Origin: Citrifermentans bremense
GTDB lineage: Bacteria; Desulfobacterota; Desulfuromonadia; Geobacterales; Geobacteraceae
DNA: 64,000 bases
Direction of reading: 5' to 3'
Assembly: GCF_014218275.1 (NCBI RefSeq)
Contig: NZ_AP023213.1
Span: 3,388,001 to 3,452,000, forward strand
The notes beneath the pieces were generated by a model, which searched no databases, was not told where the DNA came from, and saw only the letters and a list, made by a program, of their open reading frames with translations. The position numbers and the translations under genes were made by a program. Shown in pieces: positions 9,111-18,685 of this stretch; positions within the stretch are counted from its first letter, which is position 1; each line of letters begins with the position of its first letter.

Positions 9111-10931
9111 TCACATTTCCACCCGGGTCACGACCCCCTGGAGCTTCGCGGGGGGGAGGTTGTGGAACTGCACGAAGTTGGGAGTCTGCCGCTTGATGGT
9201 GGCGAAGAGCTTCCAGACCGGGTTGTCGGTGACTATGTCCTCGACCCCGTAGAAGATCACCTTCTCCTGAATCCCGTTTTCCTTCAAGACCCCCTCTATG
9301 TTCAGGATCTCCAGGTAGCCTGCGCGGATCTCGATGGCGTCGAGCCCGGCCGAGAGGGCGCGCTTCAGCTCCACCTTCAGGCCGTACGGCTCGTCGGTGC
9401 GCATGATCGAGATCAGGACGTTGCGCTCGTAGATGATGTTGCTGCGGATGATGCAGTGCACGAGGTAAGGGGGGATCACGCTCCACTCCTTGACGAAGAA
9501 AAGCGCGGTGCCGGGGATGTTCTTCCCTTTGGCGTAGATCTGGCGGTAGGCGAGGTCGAAGGTGTCGAAGTCGAGCGGCTTGAGCGCCCGGTACAGGGCG
9601 CGCTGTCCCCGGGTCCAGACCATGATGGTGCAAAAGGGGATGGAGCCGAGCACGATGGACCAGTAGCCGCCGTGGGGGATCTTGTTGAGGCAGGAGAGGA
9701 AGAAAACGAGGTCCACGACGGTCACCGCGACGGCTAGCGGGACCTTCCACTTCTTGGTGGTGCGGGAGAAGATCATCACCATCATGATCCCGGTGATGGT
9801 CATGGTCCCGGTGACCGCGAGCCCGTAGGCCGCGGCCAGGTGCTCGCTCCTTTTGAAGAAGAGCATCACCACGAGGACGGCCAGCATCAGGGTCCAGTTC
9901 ACCGAGGAGAGGTAGATCTGCGACTTCAGATGGGTCGAGGTGAACTCCACCCGCAACAGGGGGAGGATCCGCGTGGTGATCCCCTGGTAGACCACGGAGA
10001 AGACGCCGCTGATCATAGCCTGCGAGGCGATGACCGTTGCGAGCACGGTGAGGATCAGGAAGGGTATGTAGAAAAGCGGTGCCTGGTGCTGCACCATGCC
10101 GAAGAGGTAGTTCTTCGCCTCCGGGTGGTCGAGCAGGTACACCCCCTGGCCGAAGTAGTTGATCACGAGGGCGGCGAAGGCGAAATACCAGGCGCGCAGG
10201 ATCGGCCTGCGCCCCAGATGCCCCATGTCGGCGTAGAGCGCCTCCCCCCCGGTGGCGCAGAGGATCACCTCGGAGAGGACGAAGAAGCCTCCCAGCCCGT
10301 GATGCAGCATGAACTGGAGCGCGTAGTAGGGGTTGATGGCGCTCAAAATGGAGGGCATGGCGCTGATGGAGGCAAGGCCCGATAAGGCGAGCGCGGAAAA
10401 CCAGAGCACCATGATCGGGCCGAAGGCGCCGGCCACCTTGTCGGTTCCCTTCGACTGGGCCAGGAAAAGCCCCACCGCGATCACCGCGGCGATCAGGATC
10501 AGCTCCCCCTGGCCGGTATGCTCCAGCCCCGGTATCAGCTCGAGCCCCTCCACCGCGGAGAGGATGGAGATGGCCGGGGTTATCACCCCGTCGCCCAAGA
10601 GCAGGCAGGCCCCCAGGTAGGAGAGGAAGACCACGAAGGCTAGCTGCCGCCCGGGCTTCAGCATCCGGACCAGGATCTCCTTGAGGACGATGGTCCCCCC
10701 CTCCCCCTTGCGGCTCAAGCTCATGGCGAGCCAGGCGTACTCGGCGCTCACCAGCAGGGTCAGGGTCCAAAAGACGAGCGAGAGTATCCCGAAAACGTTT
10801 TGGAGCGTCGCGGGGGTGAGGGCGAAGATGACGGTGAGGGTGTAGATCGGGCTGGTGCCGATGTCCCCGAAGACGAGCCCCATCGCCTTGACGATGCCGC
10901 TCCAGTAGGAATCGGGCGCTCCGTTTTTCAT
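9111..10931 (-). CDS. kup: KUP-family potassium uptake protein
   Basis: This 606-residue membrane protein matches the KUP/HAK/KT family: the N-terminal GLVFGDIGTSPIYTL signature, GEGGTIVLKEIL, LGDGVITPAISILSAVEG, about twelve TM segments over roughly the first 430 residues, and a cytosolic C-terminal domain. It carries out proton-coupled potassium uptake. Its start overlaps the stop of a KdpE-like regulator (ATGA), and the kinase gene overlaps the regulator in the same way, making a three-gene kdpD-kdpE-kup operon. Having Kup rather than KdpFABC as the output of a KdpDE-type system is unusual. Confidence 0.92.
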   Translation of the reverse strand: MKNGAPDSYWSGIVKAMGLVFGDIGTSPIYTLTVIFALTPATLQNVFGILSLVFWTLTLLVSAEYAWLAMSLSRKGEGGTIVLKEILVRMLKPGRQLAFVVFLSYLGACLLLGDGVITPAISILSAVEGLELIPGLEHTGQGELILIAAVIAVGLFLAQSKGTDKVAGAFGPIMVLWFSALALSGLASISAMPSILSAINPYYALQFMLHHGLGGFFVLSEVILCATGGEALYADMGHLGRRPILRAWYFAFAALVINYFGQGVYLLDHPEAKNYLFGMVQHQAPLFYIPFLILTVLATVIASQAMISGVFSVVYQGITTRILPLLRVEFTSTHLKSQIYLSSVNWTLMLAVLVVMLFFKRSEHLAAAYGLAVTGTMTITGIMMVMIFSRTTKKWKVPLAVAVTVVDLVFFLSCLNKIPHGGYWSIVLGSIPFCTIMVWTRGQRALYRALKPLDFDTFDLAYRQIYAKGKNIPGTALFFVKEWSVIPPYLVHCIIRSNIIYERNVLISIMRTDEPYGLKVELKRALSAGLDAIEIRAGYLEILNIEGVLKENGIQEKVIFYGVEDIVTDNPVWKLFATIKRQTPNFVQFHNLPPAKLQGVVTRVEM

Positions 10932-11635
10932 GATTGGACCTGCTTCAACCGGTACCCCACCCCCGGCTCCGTGGTGATGTGCCTGGGGCGCGAGGGGTCG
11001 CGCTCGACCTTCTTCCTCAGGTTGCTGATGGTGACCCTGAGCACCTGGGGCTGCTCCTGGTACGCCACCCCCCAGATCTGCTTCAGGATCTGGCCGTGGG
11101 TCATCACCTTGTCGGCGTGGGCTATGAGCAGGCGCAGGAGGTCGTACTCGTTAGGGGTCAGCTGGACCTCGGCGCCACCGACCGTCACCCGGCGCAGGTT
11201 GAGGTCCACCTTCAGGTCGCCGCTGGAAAAGACCGGCTCGGGGGGCTGCACTGCCGAGCGGCGCAGGGAAGCCCTCATGCGGGCGAGCAGTTCCCCCACC
11301 CCGAATGGCTTGGTCAGGTAGTCGTCGGCGCCGGCGTCCAAAGCCGCCACCTTGTCGTCCTCGCGCTCGCGCACCGAGAGGACGATGATGGGGACCTGGG
11401 ACCACTCGCGGATGCGGCGGATCACCTCGATCCCCTCCAGGTCGGGAAGCCCCAGGTCCAGGAGGATCAGGTCGGGCCTGAAGGCCGCGGCGGCGGAAAG
11501 CCCGCTGTGCCCCGAGTCGGCCTCGTGCAGGGTGAACTCCTCCGAGGAAAGCGCGGAGTGCAGGAAGCGGCGGATGGCCGCCTCGTCGTCTATGACCAGT
11601 ATCCGCTGCCCGGTCGCCTCTCGGGTCTCTTTCAT
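10928..11635 (-). CDS. kdpE: KdpE-like OmpR-family response regulator
   Basis: The 235-residue protein has an N-terminal receiver (ILVIDDEAAIRRFL, phospho-acceptor ILLDLGLPD, VREREDDKVAALDAGADDYLTKPF) and a C-terminal winged-helix DNA-binding domain (LTPNEYDLLRLLIAH, VLRVTISNLRKKVE, TEPGVGYRL). These match KdpE, which controls high-affinity potassium uptake. It overlaps the kinase gene upstream and kup downstream by four bases each, so it is probably translated together with its partner and its likely target. Confidence 0.85.
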   Translation of the reverse strand: MKETREATGQRILVIDDEAAIRRFLHSALSSEEFTLHEADSGHSGLSAAAAFRPDLILLDLGLPDLEGIEVIRRIREWSQVPIIVLSVREREDDKVAALDAGADDYLTKPFGVGELLARMRASLRRSAVQPPEPVFSSGDLKVDLNLRRVTVGGAEVQLTPNEYDLLRLLIAHADKVMTHGQILKQIWGVAYQEQPQVLRVTISNLRKKVERDPSRPRHITTEPGVGYRLKQVQS

Positions 11636-12711
11636 GGTTCCTCTACTCCTTGGTCAAGCGGCAGCAGGATCTCGACGGCGAGCCCCCCCTCCGGGCGGTT
11701 GCGGGCGGCGATGCTGCCGCCGTGCGCCTCGACGATCCCCTTGCAGATGGAAAGCCCAAGGCCGGTCCCCCCGGTCTTCTCGGGGACCTGCACCCGGTGG
11801 AACTTCTCGAAGATGTGGAAGAGCTCCGCCTCCGGGACCCCCGCCCCCCGGTCGGCTACGGTCAAGGAGAGCCAGGCGCCGCAGATGCGCGCCGTCACCT
11901 CGATGCTCCCTTGCGCGGGGGCGTACTTGTTGGCGTTGTCCAGCAGGTTCACCAGGACCTGGGTCATCAGCACCAGATCCAGCGAAACCAGGGTGAGCCC
12001 CTGCGGCAGCTGGAGCGTCACCTTGCGGTCGCCGAGCCGGACCTCCATGGCCGACATCGCGCAGCCTACCAGCTCCTGCAGGTCGCACGGCTCGATCCTC
12101 GGGCGCAACGCTCCCGCCTCCAGGCGGCTCAGGTCCAGGAGGTTCCCCACGAAACGGTTCAGCCGCTCCGCCTCGTCGTTTGCCGTCTCCAGGAGATCCC
12201 GTCTCGCCTCGGGGGTCAGGCGCTCCCCCTGCTCCTTCAACGCCGAGAGCGCCCCCTTGATGGAGACCAGCGGTGTCCTCAAATCGTGCGATATGGAGTT
12301 CAAAAGCGCCCGCTCCAGGTTCTCGCGGGCTTGAAGGATCCTCGCCTTTTCCGCCTCCTGCGAGAGCCGCTCCCGCTCCAGGGACTGCTCCCGGACCTTG
12401 GCCACCAGCGAGCTTATCATCACCCCGACCACGAAGAAGCCGAGGAAGGTGACCAGGTACTCCTTTTCGGCGACGCTGAAGGTAAGCCTGGGGGGGACGA
12501 AGAAGAAGTCGAAGGCGAGGACGCTGAAAAAGGCGGTCGCTATGGCGGGGCGACGGCCGAGCTTGGCTGCGGCCGCCACGACGGCCAGAAGGTAGACCAT
12601 CACCATGTTGGTCGGGACCAGGTGCGGCCGGACCTGCTCGCAGATGACCGTGGCGCCTGCGACGAGGAGCAGGCTGATCAGGTAACCCCGTATCGCAACC
12701 AGAACGCTCAC
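11632..12711 (-). CDS. Short KdpD-like sensor histidine kinase (DUF4118 membrane domain)
   Basis: The 359-residue kinase begins with the four-TM DUF4118 membrane domain of KdpD (residues about 5-105). A coiled linker, the His-box LLNSISHDLRTPLVSIKGAL and an HATPase domain with GTGLGLSICKGIVEAHGG follow. Full KdpD is near 900 residues; the N-terminal KdpD and USP domains are absent, so potassium or ATP sensing by those parts is lost. The start is GTG at 12711, preceded by GGGG. It overlaps the kdpE-like gene by four bases. Confidence 0.85.
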   Translation of the reverse strand: MSVLVAIRGYLISLLLVAGATVICEQVRPHLVPTNMVMVYLLAVVAAAAKLGRRPAIATAFFSVLAFDFFFVPPRLTFSVAEKEYLVTFLGFFVVGVMISSLVAKVREQSLERERLSQEAEKARILQARENLERALLNSISHDLRTPLVSIKGALSALKEQGERLTPEARRDLLETANDEAERLNRFVGNLLDLSRLEAGALRPRIEPCDLQELVGCAMSAMEVRLGDRKVTLQLPQGLTLVSLDLVLMTQVLVNLLDNANKYAPAQGSIEVTARICGAWLSLTVADRGAGVPEAELFHIFEKFHRVQVPEKTGGTGLGLSICKGIVEAHGGSIAARNRPEGGLAVEILLPLDQGVEEP

Positions 12712-12833
12712 GAATTTTTCCCCGGTTCCTTCTGAAGTGTTCAGGAAAATCCTGAAGAGCGTACCAGTTTGCCGCTGGTTTTCCAGTGGACTGAGCTGAC
12801 TAAGAATTGCCGCCTGTGAATCGGTGAGCGCCC

Positions 12834-13034
12834 TTACTGTGACAGGTTTGTATTTTGCGCCACTTTCAAAATCATCCAGCGCTGTGACGTCACGCTGAAG
12901 ACAGGAACCTCACCCTTGCGGTAACGTGGAGGGGCTATCGGAGTCAGTGCGTCAACCGTTTCCAGGTCCCGCTCATCCAGAAAACCTTCGCCTTGATAGA
13001 CACCGCTTTCGGGGCTGAAATAAAAGACTCTCAT
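12834..13034 (-). CDS. Conserved small protein (66 aa), unknown function
   Basis: The small soluble ORF begins MRVFYFSPESGVYQGEGF and contains APPRYRKGEVPVFSVTSQRW. This pattern resembles the short domain found in phage tail-fibre assembly and related proteins (YSPETGxY...TxxAPP...GExPVFxxxxxxW), but there are no phage genes nearby. GAGGTG precedes the ATG at 13034. It stands alone between the kinase and hcp genes. Confidence 0.55.
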   Translation of the reverse strand: MRVFYFSPESGVYQGEGFLDERDLETVDALTPIAPPRYRKGEVPVFSVTSQRWMILKVAQNTNLSQ

Positions 13035-13202
13035 TGCGCTCACCTCGCTCTAGAACATCTCCGCTGTCGCACGGGCCTCGTCTAGTATCAGGGTAGAGCA
13101 TGAAGCGTAAATTATGCATCAAAAAGCGGGCCGCCGGGATAAAGATTTCGTAAAGAAATGAGGAGAGGTTTGGGCCATGCGGGGGACTGCATTGGAGAGA
13201 CG

Positions 13203-13232
13203 AAAAGGGCCAGCCGCGCGGCTGACCCTTTT
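13203..13232 (-). terminator. Rho-independent terminator after hcp
   Basis: A near-perfect stem, AAAAGGGTCAGCCG paired with CGGCTGGCCCTTTT, gives a T-rich 3' side on the minus strand. It lies 26 bp past the hcp stop and is symmetrical enough to act in both directions. Confidence 0.75.
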
Positions 13233-13257
13233 CTTTTGGCAACGGCCGCAATCGCTG

Positions 13258-14913
13258 CTAGGCCCCGAGCGCGTGCTGCAGGTCCTGTTCAGCGGTCGTG
13301 ATCGGCCCCAGGTCGTAGTTCTGCACCAGGAAGTCGAGCACCGCCGGCGAGACGTAGGCGGGAAGCGAGGGGCCGAGGCGGATCCCCTTGATTCCCAGGT
13401 GCAGCAGGGTGAGCAGGATGACGTGCGCCTTCTGCTCGTACCAGGAGAGGATCATGGAGAGCGGCAGGTCGTTCACCTGGCACTGGAAGGCGTCGGCGAG
13501 CGCCAGCGCGATCCTGATGGCGGAATAGGCGTCGTTGCACTGCCCCACGTCAAGGAGCCGGGGGATCCCCCCTATGTCGCCGAACTCGAGGCGGTTGAAG
13601 CGGTTCTTGCCGCAGGCAAGCGTCAGAATGACGCAGTCCTTCGGGACCTTTTCGGCGAGCTCGGTGAAGTAATTGCGCCCGCTTTTGGCGCCGTCGCAGC
13701 CGCCGATCAGGAAGAAGCGGCGGATGGCGCCGTTTTTCACCGCGTCAACCACGGCCCCGGCCACCTTGAACACCGCCTCGTGCCCGAAGCCGACCAGGAT
13801 CTCCTGCCCCGGGTTCTCCGGGAGGTCGGGAAGCGAGAGCGCCTTGTCGATCACCGGCGTGAAGTCCCACCCCTCGAGGTGCGGGATGCCCGGCCAGGCG
13901 ACCTCTCCCCAGGTGAAGAGCCGGTCGGTGTAGTTTGCATCGGGCTTTTGGATGCAGTTGGTGTTGAAGATGATGGCCCCGTTGAAGCCGGGGAGCTCGC
14001 GGGTCTGGTTCTGCCAGGCGGTGCCGAAGTGGCCGGCGAAATGGGAGTACTTCCTCAAGCCCGGGTAGCCGTTGGCGGGAAGCATCTCGCCGTGGGTGTA
14101 GACGAAGATCCCCTTCCCCTCGCTTTGCTTCAGGAGCTCCTCCAGCATCGGGAGGTCGTGGCCTGAGACCACGATCCCCTTGCCGCCGCGGGTGCCGAGA
14201 TTCACCGACATCGGTTCCGGTGCCTGCAGGCGCTCCTCGTGCCCCTGGTACAAAAGCTCCATGGTGCGCAGGTTCATCTTGCCGCACTCAAGCGAGAGGG
14301 CGACGAAATCCTGAAGCGTCGCCTGGGGGTCGGTGGTGGCCGCAAGCGAGCGGTGGATGAAGGCGTAGATCTCCTCGTCCTCCTTCCCCATCTCGGTCGC
14401 GTGCCAGGCGAACGCCCCCATCCCCAGCAGGCCGTAGATCAGGATCTCGATGGTGGATAGGATGTTCGGGTCCTGGTGCCAGGTGAAGATGCCGTACTGA
14501 CGCCCCTGGTCGATGAGCGCCTTTGTGTCGCCCGCGGGGGTCCAGGTGGCGGGCCCCTCGGTGATCTCGGGGGCGGGGGAGCCCTTTTGCCTCTGGTGGG
14601 CGTCCTGGTACAGCGACTTCGCCCGCTCCTTCATCTGGAAGCATTTCTGCAGCCGCCGGGCGATGTCGTCGGGGTCGAAGTTGACGTTGGTGACCCTGGT
14701 GAAAAGCCCGTCCAGCATGAAGCGGTCCACTTCCTGGTCCTTCTCCCCCAACTCGCGCGCCAGGTGCGCGTAGACCGCCGTCCCCTTGAGCCCGTGGACC
14801 ATCAGGTCGAGCAGGGCCGATACCTGCGGGTCCTTGCCGCAGTTACCCATCACGTCGCATCCCACACCCCGGGCCGCCTGTTCGCATTGGCGGCAGAACA
14901 TCGCCTGTGCCAT
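13258..14913 (-). CDS. hcp: Hybrid cluster protein (hydroxylamine reductase)
   Basis: The 551-residue protein carries the N-terminal cysteine set of Hcp (FCRQCEQAARGVGCDVMGNCGK; Cys 7, 10, 19, 25), which binds a cubane Fe-S cluster. The downstream hybrid-cluster ligands lie in FNTNCIQKP, LACGKNRFN and DVGQCND. Hcp detoxifies nitric oxide or hydroxylamine in anaerobes. The ATG at 14913 has AGGAGG seven bases upstream; an earlier in-frame start adds residues not typical of the family. The gene is monocistronic with its own terminator. I saw no clear NO-regulator palindrome in its promoter region. Confidence 0.95.
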   Translation of the reverse strand: MAQAMFCRQCEQAARGVGCDVMGNCGKDPQVSALLDLMVHGLKGTAVYAHLARELGEKDQEVDRFMLDGLFTRVTNVNFDPDDIARRLQKCFQMKERAKSLYQDAHQRQKGSPAPEITEGPATWTPAGDTKALIDQGRQYGIFTWHQDPNILSTIEILIYGLLGMGAFAWHATEMGKEDEEIYAFIHRSLAATTDPQATLQDFVALSLECGKMNLRTMELLYQGHEERLQAPEPMSVNLGTRGGKGIVVSGHDLPMLEELLKQSEGKGIFVYTHGEMLPANGYPGLRKYSHFAGHFGTAWQNQTRELPGFNGAIIFNTNCIQKPDANYTDRLFTWGEVAWPGIPHLEGWDFTPVIDKALSLPDLPENPGQEILVGFGHEAVFKVAGAVVDAVKNGAIRRFFLIGGCDGAKSGRNYFTELAEKVPKDCVILTLACGKNRFNRLEFGDIGGIPRLLDVGQCNDAYSAIRIALALADAFQCQVNDLPLSMILSWYEQKAHVILLTLLHLGIKGIRLGPSLPAYVSPAVLDFLVQNYDLGPITTAEQDLQHALGA

Positions 14914-15120
14914 GACAAATCCTCCTTGGATTAGTTTTTTACAATCCAAAGAGTCTTGCAGAAAAGGAAGACATTTCAAGGAAGTTTACGCCACGGCTCC
15001 AAGTCGGACCGGAATAGGTCCCGAAGTTCGGCCGGCATGAAGTTTCTTCAGGGAATTCCGGGAAACATCTGGGGCCCCTCCCCCAGCGGGGGAGGGACAG
15101 GGTGGGGGATGTGGGGCGAA

Positions 15121-17232
15121 TCAGACGGTGAAGACGCTCACCTTCTCGCTCAGGCTGTGGGAGTGGTCGTTCAGTTCGGAGACCCTTTCGTCGAGGCTTT
15201 TCGCCACGGTCATGTTGGCTATCGCCTGGCGTCTTACCTCCTCGATGATCTCGATGATCCGGTCGGAGGCGCTCTCCTGCTCGGAGGTGGCACCGGCCAC
15301 CGTTTTCAGGCTCACCAGCGTCTCCATGATCGACTGGGAGATCTTGTCCGACTCCTGGGCCTGCACCGAGACCATCTCCTTCATCGACGTGATCAGCTCG
15401 CGCATCTCGCCGGTGGCGGTGATGATCCCTTCCGAGATCTCGCGCTGCTGCTCGGTGTTCTGGTTGATCTCGTTGGCCATGGCACTTACGTGCTGCATCG
15501 CGTCGGAGACCATGCCGATGCCGGTGGTCTGCTCATTCGCGGAGCGGGCGATGACCAGCGCGTTGTCGAGCGACTGCTCCGTGCGCAGGATGATCCCTTT
15601 GAGCGCCGCCTCCGCCTCTTGGGCGTCCGTGACCCCCGCGTCGACCTCGGCCGCGCTGCGCCGGGTAGCGCTGACCGCCGAAGTTGTGAGCCGCTGGATG
15701 GCCTGCACCATGTCGGCGATCTCGTTGGTGGAACCGGTGACCTGCTGGGCCAAAAGCCGGACCTCTTCGGCCACCACGGCGAAGCCGCGGCCGTGCTCGC
15801 CAGCCTGGGCCGCAAGGATGCTGGCGTTGAGCGCCAGAAGCTTGGTGCGGTCGCTGATGTCGTTGATGATCTTCACCACGCGCCCCACTTCATCGGAGAC
15901 CGGCACCAGTTCGTCCATCGCCTTGATGGTCGCGCTCACCTCGGTGCGGATCCGCCCCATCCCGTCCTTGGTCTTGCTGATGGCGGCAAGCCCAACCACC
16001 ACCGCCTCCTCCTTGACCGCACGAGCCAGCTCCGCCTGGTCCTCGGACCGGCCGTTGATCTCCTTGGCGACGGCGCTTACCTGGAGCGCCGAGGCGGCAA
16101 CCTCTTCGGCCCTGCGGGTGACCGACGCCACGTTGTCCGCCACCGCCTGGAAGGAGGTGAGGTTTTTCAGCATCGCCTCCGTGGTCTGATCGGCCTTGGC
16201 GTCCAGGTGGTGGGTCTTGCCGGCGATGTCCTGCATGGTCGCCGAGATCTCCCCTGCCGAGGAAGAGATGTTGACCATGGAGGCCACCACCTCCTCGGTA
16301 TCCCTGGTGATGCTGCGGATGGCGGCGTCGAGCTTCTCGTTGGCGGTCACTGTCTCTTCAACGGCGACGACCTGATGCTCGGCGGTGCTGCGGATCTGCT
16401 GCGACGATCCCTCGAGCGACCCCGCGGTGGTGTCGAGATGGCCCGACACGACAGAAATCTCGGTGATGGTCCCCTGGAGGTTCTCGGCGAAACGGTTGAA
16501 GGCAAGACAGAAGGTCCCCACCTCGTCGTCGGTCTGAACCGGGAGGCGCTTGGTCAGGTCGCCCCGCCCCGAGGCGATGTCACCCAGCATCTCGCCCACC
16601 GAGCGCAGCGGCCGCATGATGCTTCGGAAAAGGAACCTTCCCCCCAGGGCGAGCAGCAGGCAGACAACCACGACGACCGCGAGCAGCACGTCCTGCGAGA
16701 GCCGTTTCAGGGAAGCCGCCTCCGCTTCGTTCTTTTTGTAGGACCCCGTTATCCGGTCCCCCATCGTCTTCAACTGGGAGAGAAGCGGCTCGGCGTACTG
16801 GTAGTCCATCTCCTCCATCATCTTCGGCAGTCGCGGGTCGCCGTGCTGCAGCGCCATGATATTCAGCGTCGTCTGGCGCGTCTTACCGTACAGCTGATGG
16901 ACCTGTGCGATGACGGTGCGTTCCGCCGGTGTAAAAAGGGGCGACGCCTGGATCTGGGTGAAAAGCGCCTCGACGGTCCTGTCCTGCTCCGCGAAGGCGT
17001 TCTTGTAGGTGGGGCTGCCGGTGATGATATAGTCATTGCCCGGCATTACGGCCTTATACGCCGCGAGCTCGAGAGTGGAGACAAGGTGGAGTTTGGTGGC
17101 TTCCTGGGTGAGGAACTGGAGCTGGTAGTTCAGGCGGCTCTGGGTCGTCAGGGACACCGCTCCCAGTGAGAGGACCAGCAGACATACTGCGAATACACCA
17201 ATCTTGAACTTGGCTCTGATTGATACGCCCAT
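15121..17232 (-). CDS. Methyl-accepting chemotaxis protein
   Basis: This 703-residue chemoreceptor has a TM segment near residues 8-28, an extracytoplasmic sensor of about 150 residues (all-helical, no recognised small-molecule fold), a second TM near 185-207, a HAMP domain and a long coiled-coil signalling domain. The hairpin tip lies around [21 protein letters not shown]. It controls the CheA/CheW array in response to an unknown stimulus. The ATG at 17232 follows AAGGAG; an upstream in-frame start adds a non-hydrophobic leader. There is no C-terminal CheR-tether pentapeptide. Confidence 0.92.
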   Translation of the reverse strand: MGVSIRAKFKIGVFAVCLLVLSLGAVSLTTQSRLNYQLQFLTQEATKLHLVSTLELAAYKAVMPGNDYIITGSPTYKNAFAEQDRTVEALFTQIQASPLFTPAERTVIAQVHQLYGKTRQTTLNIMALQHGDPRLPKMMEEMDYQYAEPLLSQLKTMGDRITGSYKKNEAEAASLKRLSQDVLLAVVVVVCLLLALGGRFLFRSIMRPLRSVGEMLGDIASGRGDLTKRLPVQTDDEVGTFCLAFNRFAENLQGTITEISVVSGHLDTTAGSLEGSSQQIRSTAEHQVVAVEETVTANEKLDAAIRSITRDTEEVVASMVNISSSAGEISATMQDIAGKTHHLDAKADQTTEAMLKNLTSFQAVADNVASVTRRAEEVAASALQVSAVAKEINGRSEDQAELARAVKEEAVVVGLAAISKTKDGMGRIRTEVSATIKAMDELVPVSDEVGRVVKIINDISDRTKLLALNASILAAQAGEHGRGFAVVAEEVRLLAQQVTGSTNEIADMVQAIQRLTTSAVSATRRSAAEVDAGVTDAQEAEAALKGIILRTEQSLDNALVIARSANEQTTGIGMVSDAMQHVSAMANEINQNTEQQREISEGIITATGEMRELITSMKEMVSVQAQESDKISQSIMETLVSLKTVAGATSEQESASDRIIEIIEEVRRQAIANMTVAKSLDERVSELNDHSHSLSEKVSVFTV

Positions 17233-17671
17233 CGGGTCGGAACTCCTTAGCGGGGATGGTCGGGAAATGCGGCGGTGACTCGTGCAACACCTCACCAAGT
17301 GTTATCGGCATCGAACCTCGGTTCTGTAGTGTTTTAATATGGATTGGAGAAAAAAGGAAGGAAGTATTTCAGTAGGTTGAGCAGCCGATGCCGCGAGCGC
17401 TCCATAGTCGATGGCCGCTGGCGGCACCCCCCGCCGGACACCTTTAGGAAAGTTAGAGCCTACCCATTTTAGTTTTCGTGTCAACCTGACACCCACCGCC
17501 ATCTTCAATTCCCCCAACTGCTGCAACAAACCAGCACATCCCCAGCCTAACGATAGCCACAATTCCAACAGAATTAGCTTGATCCAAAGATCCCTTTAAT
17601 TTAGATTGCCACAGGCAACGCACGCAGAAACAGATACGCCGCTGCTGAGTTGAGACACAAAGGGAATATCT
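17233..17671. other. Non-coding stretch marking the edge of a lower-GC islet
   Basis: About 440 bp contain no convincing gene. Base composition falls from the GC-rich codon-biased sequence of the chemoreceptor to a more even composition that continues to about 22.7 kb. Confidence 0.4.
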
Positions 17672-17809
17672 ATGACAGATGTAGAAGTGAAGATCGTGCG
17701 GACGGATGAGAGCGAGGTTGAGGGGATCCTTGAACTGCAGGATGCCAACCAGGCCAGAAATGGCGGCACCTTGTCCGCCAACCTCCCAGGCTCCCGTCAG
17801 TCTTGTTGA
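17672..17809 (+). pseudogene. Possible truncated acetyltransferase-like gene start (45 codons)
   Basis: A short frame, MTDVEVKIVRTDES...EGILELQDANQARNG, ends after 45 codons. Its opening resembles the first strand and helix of GNAT-type proteins, but the rest is missing. It could equally be a small functional leader or chance; support is weak. Confidence 0.25.
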
Positions 17810-17824
17810 ACCGGAGAATCGTCT

Positions 17825-18508
17825 ATGAGACAGAAAAGAAGATCCGAGGCAATCGATCACGCCATCGGAATCTTGATGTCAGTGGTTATAGTGGTTGCCG
17901 CTGCACAGATAATGGAAGTAGATCTGACGACCTTTATTTTTGGCGCCGGGAAAGAATCGGCCCCGTCCTCTCAACAGATCGCATCTATGCCTTCACAGAA
18001 AGCATCAACACCCGCTTCGCAGGCCGAGACGCAAACAGATCCATCGGGTTACCAACGCTACACCGATAATAATGGGAATGAGGTAGTAGTTGTTCCGGCC
18101 CGATATGAAGCCCCACGTGCTGAACCGGCACCTATTCAAGCAGCACCTCAGCAAGTTTTGCCTCAACGATCACCGTTGCCCTCTCAGCAGGTCATTCCGG
18201 CAACCGTTACCCCCACAAAGGCCGCCCCACCGATAAATCTCGCCTTAGTTGCTATGAATGCAGCAAATGGCAATACCAGGATGAACGTATTTGAATCGTG
18301 CCGGTGCAGTAACGGTATAGCCACGAAAGGCGACTCAAGGGAAGAGGTGTTAGAGAAGTGTGCCCAGCCTGCGTCGCATCAGTATTCCAATAGACGGGAC
18401 TGTGATGAGATCTGGCTATACAACTTTGGCGCTAACGAGTTCATGCAGGGCGTGTGTTTTAGTGGAGATCGCGTGAGCAAAGTTCTCAGTCTCGATTATG
18501 GCTATTGA
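17825..18508 (+). CDS. Membrane-anchored protein with C-terminal DUF2845-like domain
   Basis: The 227-residue protein has an N-terminal TM anchor (HAIGILMSVVIVVAAAQIM), a Ser/Pro/Gln-rich linker (about residues 45-135) and a C-terminal module: CSNGIATKGDSREEVLEKCAQP, DEIWLYNFGANEFMQGVCF. That module matches the DUF2845 pattern (Gly-Asp-Ser...Val...Lys-Cys, Trp-x-Tyr-x-Phe-Gly), a small lipoprotein-like envelope domain of unknown role. Its composition is lower in GC than the core genes. It opens the accessory islet; no operon partner is obvious. Confidence 0.7.
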   Translation: MRQKRRSEAIDHAIGILMSVVIVVAAAQIMEVDLTTFIFGAGKESAPSSQQIASMPSQKASTPASQAETQTDPSGYQRYTDNNGNEVVVVPARYEAPRAEPAPIQAAPQQVLPQRSPLPSQQVIPATVTPTKAAPPINLALVAMNAANGNTRMNVFESCRCSNGIATKGDSREEVLEKCAQPASHQYSNRRDCDEIWLYNFGANEFMQGVCFSGDRVSKVLSLDYGY

Positions 18509-18576
18509 TAGCCTGCGTTTAGGTGAAGTCACCATGTGAAGATGAGGCCGCAGAAATGGCGATCATGAAATTGAGG

Positions 18577-18603
18577 ATAAGTTACATAAGTAACCAACGT
18601 CCC
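18577..18603 (-). repeat. 27-bp repeat, left copy of an inverted pair
   Basis: Its reverse complement reads GGGACGTTGG...TAACTTAT and matches the segment at 22605-22631 at 24 of 27 positions in opposite orientation. Short hairpins lie beside both copies. Together they bracket the nuclease-like, lipoprotein, small membrane and NACHT genes. Confidence 0.8.
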
Positions 18604-18685
18604 TTCAGCTTCTTCACCGAAGGCATGAGGCGGCAATGACAGCTGCTTCCCAGCAGCTGAGACTAATTCATGCGAGGAGGGCCTT

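Noticed and set aside
17302-17860. Minus-strand frames between the chemoreceptor and the DUF2845-like gene
   Set aside because: No ribosome binding sites, no recognisable domains, and they overlap each other and the downstream gene start.
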